Shown in pieces: positions 15,421 to 19,885 of a stretch of 19,885 nt of DNA (positions within the stretch are counted from its first letter, which is position 1; every line of letters begins with the position of its first letter). Made by a program: the position numbers and the translations under genes. Origin of the DNA: Verrucomicrobiales bacterium (GTDB lineage Bacteria > Verrucomicrobiota > Verrucomicrobiia > Verrucomicrobiales > DEV007); the NCBI GenBank assembly GCA_021648365.1, contig JAKISY010000086.1, forward strand, positions 1 through 19,885, read 5' to 3'. A model generated the notes under the pieces. It did not search any database and was not told where the DNA came from. It was given only the letters and a program-made list of their open reading frames with translations.

Positions 15421-15918
15421 GTGAAAGAATTTGCCTACATACACGATGACGCGACGATGCCGGATGAATTGCGGCAGATCCCTTTTTTGGAATCCTTCTC
15501 TGAAGAGCATTTGAATGCGGTGCTGGACGCCAGTTCGGTATTAGAATGTGAAGTCGGGGATGCGATCGTAACCGAGGGAGCTGACGCTACGCGCATTTAC
15601 ATCTTATTGAGAGGAGAGCTTGCCATCGTCAAAGACGGAGATACGCTAACCACTCTGTCTTCGACTGGAGATATATTTGGGGAGTTGGCTGCCTTGGAGG
15701 ATGAAACTCGCAGTGCATCTGTAGTTGCTAGTAGCAAGGCGTTCTGCCTGGCTGTGGATCAGAAATTTTTGGAACACGTGATGCCTAAAGAGGAGAACCC
15801 TTCCTTTTATGCTGCTCTGTATGAGTTCATCGCTAAGCTCTTAGCGCGCCGATTGAGCGCTACCTCTGAGTATTTGGCGATGGTGGACAAGGAGTTGAGA
15901 GCGCTGAAAGCTGGCTAG
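15421..15918 (+). CDS. Stand-alone cyclic-nucleotide-binding domain protein, 165 aa
   Basis: A single CAP-type effector domain (about residues 17-125) followed by a helical tail, with no helix-turn-helix. It is therefore a nucleotide-sensing module rather than a transcription factor. The phosphate-binding cassette is visible as FGELAALEDETRSASV (about 86-101), with the conserved Glu and Arg. The glycine-rich turn IYILLRGELAIVKDG precedes it. The open frame extends back to GTG 15,379. I prefer GTG 15,421 because a TATATT box at 15,407-15,412 lies exactly 8 nt before it, the same spacing as at two other starts here; ATG 15,457 is a third option. It lies 67 nt after the glycosidase-like gene on the same strand. 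Its partner is unknown. Confidence 0.82.
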   Translation: MKEFAYIHDDATMPDELRQIPFLESFSEEHLNAVLDASSVLECEVGDAIVTEGADATRIYILLRGELAIVKDGDTLTTLSSTGDIFGELAALEDETRSASVVASSKAFCLAVDQKFLEHVMPKEENPSFYAALYEFIAKLLARRLSATSEYLAMVDKELRALKAG

Positions 15919-16088
15919 CCTATCAGAGCGTTAGAGCGGATCATTTTTTTCCGCTAGTTCCGATCAAGTCCAATTCATGGATCGACCAGAATGATCGTTT
16001 GTCACCCGTCTGCGTGATTTTGACGAAGCGTGTTTTCTGTTCAGGGAACTATCAATAGATAGACAAAAGGGGGCTTGAACGGTCTCAG
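15919..16088. other. 170-bp convergent intergenic region
   Basis: This lies between the ends of two convergent genes. AGCGG (15,935-15,939) and CCGCT (15,951-15,955) can pair, with a T-rich 11-nt loop. CTATC (16,049-16,053) and GATAG (16,058-16,062) can also pair. Both stems are only 5 bp and neither is a convincing terminator. Confidence 0.25.
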
Positions 16089-17204
16089 CTAATCAAGCAT
16101 CTCATCGGTGGAGCGCGAACAGCCTCGTGGCAGTGCGCTGGGGTCGCGCCCGAGCAGCTTGAAAGACTGCGAAGAAGTAGTGGCTGTAGCGAGATCTTCG
16201 GTGCGCAGAGCAGCGACAGAACCTAGGTTAGCTAGGTCCAAAAATTGCAGGTGCCCCGTTTCACCTGGTTCGACGGCTAGACGCGTGGTGGGATCGATGA
16301 CTTGGACGCGGGTCCAATGGGGTGCTCGATGCGCTTGATTGAGTCCAGCTGTATAAAATTGCGAACTGAGTTCGGTCATGCTGTATTCGTTGTGAATACA
16401 CGAGGAAGGAAGCGAGAAAGTCTGTGAGAGTTGCTGGTAAAAATCGTTTTTTTGTAAATGACGGCCACTACCTTTGTAGCCTCCAGTTTCTAACAAGGCT
16501 GACCCGTCTGGTAGCGGAAGCCCCATGGATTTCGTGACAAGCGATTCGATCAAATGAAGAAAAGCCAGTGCGGTGCCAAGAATTAGGATAGGCTGGTCGA
16601 GGCTTTGGCAAATTTTGATCAGACGAGCACTGTCGAGTTCGCCTTGTGCGGTGATAAAAAACGGCTGGTCTGTGATGCTGATTTTTGATGAGCGATCTGC
16701 TAGTACCCGCATCATATAGCTGAGCGAAGAACTAGGGGCATCCTGTGAGCTTTGGGTGAGAAAGAGGCATGGCAGATTTTCGGGTAAGCGCAGTTGTTGC
16801 CAAGCCTGCATAATCGAATGTTTATATAGCTTGGTAGAGTGAAATCCATGCGAGCCTCGCTTGTGTTGGTCACTGGTAGTACCGCTGGTTTTGAAGATGG
16901 TAGCCAAGCAATCTGGAGGAAAACAATTCAATTGAAGTCCGCTATCTTTGAAAGCGGACGTTGGCACAGCGGGAATGTCTTGCCAGCGGGTGACTGTGCA
17001 CGGGGCAGTGATGCCTCGGTGGTGGCACCATTTTTGATAAGGGCGATTATGGAGGTATTGAAATTGGAAAACCCGTAAAGCGAGAGCGTCGAAGTCTTGC
17101 TGCAAGGATGATGTATTTTCTGTGGACTCGAGGTAGCGTGATAGATCGCTTTCTAGCTCTTCGTATTGAGCTTTGGTGTTAGCTATGGATGATGGTGCAG
17201 TCAC
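16089..17204 (-). CDS. LuxE-type acyl-protein synthetase, 371 aa
   Basis: An adenylating enzyme of the LuxE/PaaK-like group, which activates a fatty or other acid with ATP and transfers it to a cysteine. Visible motifs are VPTSAFKDSGL (80-90), the phosphate loop FKTSGTTS (104-111), LLETGGYKGSGR (237-248), HNEYSMTELSSQFY (271-284) and PGETGHLQFLDLANLGS (313-329). Near the C-terminus, LPRGCS places Cys362 where the acyl-accepting cysteine of LuxE is known to lie. Length matches LuxE (about 370). The start is GTG at 17,202-17,204, with no Shine-Dalgarno; no other good start is nearby. LuxE normally works with the acyl reductase LuxC, but no luxC is in the window, so luminescence is not implied. 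The natural acyl substrate is unknown. Confidence 0.88.
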   Translation of the reverse strand: MTAPSSIANTKAQYEELESDLSRYLESTENTSSLQQDFDALALRVFQFQYLHNRPYQKWCHHRGITAPCTVTRWQDIPAVPTSAFKDSGLQLNCFPPDCLATIFKTSGTTSDQHKRGSHGFHSTKLYKHSIMQAWQQLRLPENLPCLFLTQSSQDAPSSSLSYMMRVLADRSSKISITDQPFFITAQGELDSARLIKICQSLDQPILILGTALAFLHLIESLVTKSMGLPLPDGSALLETGGYKGSGRHLQKNDFYQQLSQTFSLPSSCIHNEYSMTELSSQFYTAGLNQAHRAPHWTRVQVIDPTTRLAVEPGETGHLQFLDLANLGSVAALRTEDLATATTSSQSFKLLGRDPSALPRGCSRSTDEMLD

Positions 17205-17270
17205 AGAGTTAAGAGATACCCTGAACAGGTTTTGTGAAAGTGGAAAGATTACGCTTTTATTTTATTTCAT

Positions 17271-17312
17271 TTGCCCTTGATCTTGTGTCGTCATTTCTTA
17301 TATTTCACAGCT
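17271..17312 (+). promoter_or_regulatory. Promoter of the AIM24-like gene, leaderless-type
   Basis: TTGATC (17,277-17,282), a 16-nt spacer and TATATT (17,299-17,304) form a good sigma-70 promoter. ATG 17,313 follows the -10 box after exactly 8 nt, so the transcript would begin at or beside the start codon. This argues for ATG 17,313 over the earlier in-frame TTG at 17,271. Confidence 0.55.
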
Positions 17313-18086
17313 ATGAGCACACCACCACCTATTCCATCTAATGATCCTAGTTTCACTTTAGATCAGTTCATTAAGTCAACGGTGCAACAAGATAAGGGGC
17401 AGGGGCTTTTTGAAAAAGAGACAGAGCGTTTGCTCGAGGTGAATCTGGATGGGCGTATCCATACCAAGATGGGTTCGATGGTTGCCTATCTGGGAGATAT
17501 CAAGTTCACGAGGGAAAAAGCGCTGGATCAGGGTTTGGGTAATTTGTTGAAAAAAGCGGTATCGGGCGAGGGCATGAAAATCACCTATGCCGATGGGTCT
17601 TCCTACGAGGGCGCATGGGTTAACGGCGTGATCGAGGGCCAAGGCATTGCCCGTTATGAAAATGGCCTCGTGTATGAAGGCGAATTCCGCAACGCTAAAA
17701 ACCACGGCCAAGGCACGATGACCTATCAAGACGGTTATCAATATACCGGCGAGTGGAAAAACGGGTTGCGAGACGGCCAAGGCGTGGCCACCTACTCCGA
17801 TGGCACCATCTATACCGGCGCATTTGCAGCGGGCCAGCGCGAGGGCACGGGCACCATCACCATGCCCGACGGCTTTGAGTATTCCGGCAACTGGTCCGGC
17901 GGGGAAATTGACGGCGAAGGCGCGGCCAAATACCCGAATGGCGATGTGTATGAAGGCTTCTTTGCCAAAGGCCAGCGCCAAGGGCGCGGTGTGATGCGCT
18001 ATGCCTCCGGCGAGGAATATGACGGCTTCTGGGCCAACGGCAACCCCGCCACAGAAGAAGAATCGGCAGCGGCCTCTGGGAATTAA
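17313..18086 (+). CDS. Chimeric ORF: AIM24-like N-terminus joined to seven MORN repeats, 258 aa
   Basis: Residues 1-87 resemble the N-terminal third of verrucomicrobial AIM24-family proteins (LLEVNLDGRIHTKMGSMVAY; DIKFTREKALDQGLG; LLKKAVSGEG). The rest of an AIM24 domain is missing. From about residue 89 the frame continues into seven MORN units of about 23 residues (consensus YxGxWxxGxxxGxGxxxYxxG). They are closely similar in style to MORN proteins of Rhodobacteraceae. The last unit is incomplete and ends with an acidic tail. MORN repeats usually mediate membrane or protein contacts. Base composition shifts at the same point, from mixed AT/GC codons to GC-ending codons. Both halves look like fragments of longer proteins, so the fusion is probably an assembly artefact. 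If real, it would be a new architecture. Confidence 0.6.
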   Translation: MSTPPPIPSNDPSFTLDQFIKSTVQQDKGQGLFEKETERLLEVNLDGRIHTKMGSMVAYLGDIKFTREKALDQGLGNLLKKAVSGEGMKITYADGSSYEGAWVNGVIEGQGIARYENGLVYEGEFRNAKNHGQGTMTYQDGYQYTGEWKNGLRDGQGVATYSDGTIYTGAFAAGQREGTGTITMPDGFEYSGNWSGGEIDGEGAAKYPNGDVYEGFFAKGQRQGRGVMRYASGEEYDGFWANGNPATEEESAAASGN

Positions 18087-18130
18087 GGCAAGCGCTTTCG
18101 CGTTCGGGTCTATCCGGCAGCTCCGGAATT

Positions 18131-18217
18131 GCTTTGGCCTCTGCGGGGGCTTGGTCAGCGGTTTATATGCAAAATTGCACATTAAAACCGCCCCCACTCG
18201 ACCAAAGCATATTTTTC
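18131..18217 (+). terminator. Rho-independent terminator after the MORN gene
   Basis: A long composite hairpin: GCTTTGG (18,131-18,137) pairs with CCAAAGC (18,202-18,208), and GGGGGC (18,145-18,150) with GCCCCC (18,190-18,195). An inner arm pairs GGTTT (18,160-18,164) with AAACC (18,185-18,189). The base of the stem is followed at once by ATATTTTTC, giving a U-tract. The position 45 nt after the stop codon fits a transcription terminator separating the MORN gene from leuA. Confidence 0.65.
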
Positions 18218-18232
18218 AACGAATTGAAAAAT
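18211..18232. repeat. AT-rich perfect hairpin, 9-bp stem
   Basis: ATTTTTCAA (18,211-18,219) and TTGAAAAAT (18,224-18,232) are perfect reverse complements around a 4-nt CGAA loop. It overlaps the U-tract of the preceding terminator. It may help stop transcription from the right, or it may be an operator-like palindrome upstream of the leu promoter. Confidence 0.5.
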
Positions 18233-18312
18233 ACCTGCCGCTGGCCCGAGCCTCGCTGCGCTCGGCGGCGCTTGCCGTCGCACAGAAATACCCCCAAGCG
18301 TTCATTTTTTGC

Positions 18313-18340
18313 TTTAACTCTGCAAAACCCCGCTTATAGT
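18313..18340 (+). promoter_or_regulatory. Putative leu leader promoter
   Basis: TATAGT at 18,335-18,340 is a good -10. A weak -35 is TTTAAC (18,313-18,318), spaced 16 nt; TTGCTT (18,309-18,314) is an alternative with a long 20-nt spacer. Transcription would begin near 18,347, right at the leader-peptide start. Confidence 0.4.
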
Positions 18341-18347
18341 GGCGAAC

Positions 18348-18428
18348 ATGTGTAACATGACGCCACATAATTTGATTCCGCATCGCAGCAATGCCATTGC
18401 CGAAATCCTACTCCTTAGCCGCCTCTGA
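18348..18428 (+). CDS. leuL: Leucine leader peptide (attenuator), 26 aa
   Basis: A short ORF upstream of leuA, read as ATG 18,348 to TGA 18,426-18,428. An in-frame ATG at 18,357 would give 23 aa. The C-terminal half is EILLLSRL, with three consecutive leucine codons that are all different (CTA CTC CTT at 18,408-18,416), a further CTC just before the stop, and an early TTG. This is the expected layout of a leucine-sensing leader, in which ribosomes stall when charged leucyl-tRNA is scarce. The bases TCCTTAGC (18,412-18,419) over these codons are the exact complement of the leuA ribosome binding site (18,493-18,500). The symbol is functional, by analogy with leu leaders of other proteobacteria. 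No Shine-Dalgarno is seen in front, which fits a leaderless start. Confidence 0.7.
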   Translation: MCNMTPHNLIPHRSNAIAEILLLSRL

Positions 18429-18500
18429 GCGTGCCGAGGATGTTGGTGCGTGCGCTCAAGGGGAGCTTAAAACCGCACCAGACTTCTCAAAAGCTAAGGA
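18412..18500 (+). promoter_or_regulatory. Predicted translational attenuator sequestering the leuA ribosome binding site
   Basis: TCCTTAGC (18,412-18,419), inside the leader's Leu codons, is perfectly complementary to GCTAAGGA (18,493-18,500), which contains the leuA Shine-Dalgarno AAGGA. Between them a second hairpin pairs TGGTGCG (18,444-18,450) with CGCACCA (18,474-18,480). No U-tract follows any stem, so transcription termination is unlikely. A ribosome stalled on the leucine codons would block the long-range helix and free the Shine-Dalgarno. The complementarity is seen; the mechanism is inferred. Confidence 0.5.
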
Positions 18501-18508
18501 CCAATGAA

Positions 18509-19885
18509 ATGACCGATATGACTGATAAATCCCGTGTGTTGATATTTGACACGACATTGCGCGACGGCGAGCAAAGCCCGGGTGCCACCATGACCCATAA
18601 CGAGAAGCTCGAAATTGCCGAGATGCTGGATGTGATGGGGGTTGATATTATTGAAGCGGGCTTCCCGATTGCCTCGGAGGGGGATTTTGCGGCGGTGAGC
18701 GAGATTGCCAAGCGGGCCGACCGCGCGGTGATTTGCGGCTTGGCGCGGGCGAAGGCGGGTGACATCGAGCGGGCGTTCGAGGCGGTAAAACACGCGAATT
18801 TGCCGCGCATTCATACCTTCATCGGCACCTCGCCGTCGCACCGCGAGATTACGGGCATGAACATGGATGAGATGGCCGATGCTATTCATGAATCCGTGAC
18901 CCTCGCGCGCAACCTGTGCGATAATGTGCAATGGTCGCCGATGGATGCAACGCGCACCGAGGATGACTACCTTTGCCGCGTGGTCGAGATCGCGATTAAA
19001 GCGGGGGCGACAACGATTAACATTCCGGACACCGTGGGCTATACCGCGCCTGCCGAAAGCGGTGACATTATCAAAATGCTACTGAACCGCGTGCCGGGGG
19101 CGGACGAGATTGTGTTTGCAACCCACTGCCATAATGACCTTGGCATGGCCACTGCCAACGCCTTGGCAGCAGTGGATGCGGGTGCGCGGCAGATTGAATG
19201 CACCATCAATGGCCTTGGTGAACGCGCAGGGAATACAGCACTTGAGGAAGTGGTTATGGCCATCAAGGTGCGCAATGACATTATGCCGTATCGCACTGAT
19301 ATTGATACAAAAAAGATCATGGCAATTAGCCGTCGTGTGGCGACTGTTTCGGGATTTCCGGTGCAGTATAATAAGGCGATTGTTGGCAAAAATGCCTTTG
19401 CTCATGAAAGTGGTATCCACCAAGATGGTATGCTGAAGAACGCGGAAACCTTCGAGATTATGCGGCCTGAAGACATCGGCTTGAGCGAAACATCGCTGGT
19501 TATGGGCAAGCACTCGGGCCGCGCGGCGCTGCGGGCCAAGCTGGAAAACCTCGGGTTTTCGCTGGCGGATAACCAGCTCAAAGATGTGTTTGTGCGCTTT
19601 AAGGAACTGGCCGACCGCAAAAAAGAGATTTTTGACGACGACTTGGTGGCGCTGATGAACACATCCTCGGGGCGGCCACTTGAAGGCGAGTTGAAGCTGG
19701 AAAACCTGCGGGTGGTGTGTGGCACCGAAGGGCCGCAAACCGCAGAGATGGTGCTGAGCATTGGTGGGGAAAACCATGCGGTGACCGCTACAGGTGATGG
19801 CCCCGTGGATGCGACATTTGCCGCCATTAAAGAGGTGTTTCCGCACGGCGCGCGCTTGCAGCTTTATCAGGTGCATGCCGTAACC
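18509..19885 (+). CDS. leuA: 2-isopropylmalate synthase, 3' end cut by the window (459 codons present)
   Basis: The first committed enzyme of leucine biosynthesis: it condenses acetyl-CoA with 2-oxoisovalerate to 2-isopropylmalate, in the cytosol. Family signatures are clear: FDTTLRDGEQSPG (13-25), the metal-binding HCHND (206-210) and NGLGERAGNTALEEVV in the TIM barrel. A linker follows (GKNAFAHESGIHQDG, then GKHSGRAAL). The start of the C-terminal leucine-sensing domain is present (LENLRVVCGTEGPQ; GDGPVDATFAAIK). About 60 residues are missing at the end. ATG 18,509 is preceded by AAGGA with 8-nt spacing. An earlier ATG at 18,504 reads only two codons before a stop that overlaps the leuA ATG. 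Sequence style matches Rhodobacteraceae, not the verrucomicrobial genes to the left. It is probably controlled by the leader upstream. Confidence 0.96.
   Translation, partial: MTDMTDKSRVLIFDTTLRDGEQSPGATMTHNEKLEIAEMLDVMGVDIIEAGFPIASEGDFAAVSEIAKRADRAVICGLARAKAGDIERAFEAVKHANLPRIHTFIGTSPSHREITGMNMDEMADAIHESVTLARNLCDNVQWSPMDATRTEDDYLCRVVEIAIKAGATTINIPDTVGYTAPAESGDIIKMLLNRVPGADEIVFATHCHNDLGMATANALAAVDAGARQIECTINGLGERAGNTALEEVVMAIKVRNDIMPYRTDIDTKKIMAISRRVATVSGFPVQYNKAIVGKNAFAHESGIHQDGMLKNAETFEIMRPEDIGLSETSLVMGKHSGRAALRAKLENLGFSLADNQLKDVFVRFKELADRKKEIFDDDLVALMNTSSGRPLEGELKLENLRVVCGTEGPQTAEMVLSIGGENHAVTATGDGPVDATFAAIKEVFPHGARLQLYQVHAVT

Noticed and set aside
15935..15955. Hairpin AGCGG/CCGCT as a terminator for the cyclic-nucleotide-binding gene
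   Set aside because: Only 5 bp, and the T-run lies in the loop rather than after the stem.
17564..18086. A novel biological fusion protein (AIM24-MORN) as a confident call
   Set aside because: Both halves are incomplete and the flanking DNA changes taxonomic character at the same point, so an assembly chimera is more likely.
17376..18197. 273-codon reverse-strand ORF opposite the MORN gene
   Set aside because: The MORN periodicity keeps the antisense frame open. The translation is an Ala/Gly/Ile-rich repeat with no family motifs and no promoter, and the sense strand has clear MORN units.
1..19885. CRISPR array, tRNA or rRNA genes, phage or defence cluster
   Set aside because: No regularly spaced repeats with unique spacers, no cloverleaf or rRNA motifs, and no phage or nuclease-type defence genes were seen. 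The helicase is a generic UvrD/Rep type with an independent divergent context.

Overview
The window looks like a metagenome-type contig with two taxonomically different parts. Bases 1 to about 17,570 look like a member of the Verrucomicrobiota. The evidence is a sigma-70 factor of the Rhodopirellula/Verrucomicrobium type paired with a FecR-like protein, a PSCyt2/DUF1549-PSD1/DUF1553 protein paired with a Tat-exported DUF1501 protein, an AIM24-like N-terminus, and an almost complete lack of Shine-Dalgarno sequences. Bases from about 17,580 to 19,885 look like Rhodobacteraceae (Alphaproteobacteria): GC-rich MORN repeats, a leucine leader peptide and leuA with a clear ribosome binding site. The switch falls inside one open reading frame (17,313-18,086). 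An assembly chimera is the most likely explanation; a real recombination is the alternative.

Layout. 1-1545 is AT-rich and gene-poor. It holds a 102-bp inverted-repeat element resembling a MITE, one unrecognised protein gene (455-970), and short GTAG-type repeats around a hairpin. 1546-2946 (-) is a sodium:alanine/glycine symporter, divergent from a UvrD/Rep-type DNA helicase (3032-5065). A tiny Tat/lipoprotein-like ORF follows (5179-5361). 9779-5375 (-) is a two-gene operon: PSCyt2/PSD1 protein, then DUF1501 protein. Divergent from it are an ECF-like sigma factor and an overlapping FecR/DNRLRE gene (9951-12,031). Next come a large secreted glycosidase-like protein with an N-terminal CBM9-like domain (12,318-15,353) and a stand-alone cyclic-nucleotide-binding protein (15,421-15,918). 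17,204-16,089 (-) is a LuxE-type acyl-protein synthetase. The chimeric AIM24/MORN ORF, a terminator, the leu leader and a 3'-truncated leuA end the window.

How the parts work together. The sigma/FecR pair and the PSCyt2/DUF1501 operon share one divergent promoter region, and a probable polysaccharide-acting enzyme lies just downstream. This suggests a sensing-and-export unit for complex substrates, but that is inference. In the alphaproteobacterial part, the leader peptide carries three consecutive leucine codons. The RNA over those codons is perfectly complementary over 8 nt to the leuA ribosome binding site, which suggests leucine-sensing control at translation rather than by a terminator.

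I found no CRISPR array, rRNA, tRNA or intact transposase. The most notable observations are the junction, the leuA leader pairing, three genes with a -10-like hexamer exactly 8 nt before the start codon (leaderless-type), and the unclassified glycosidase-like protein.
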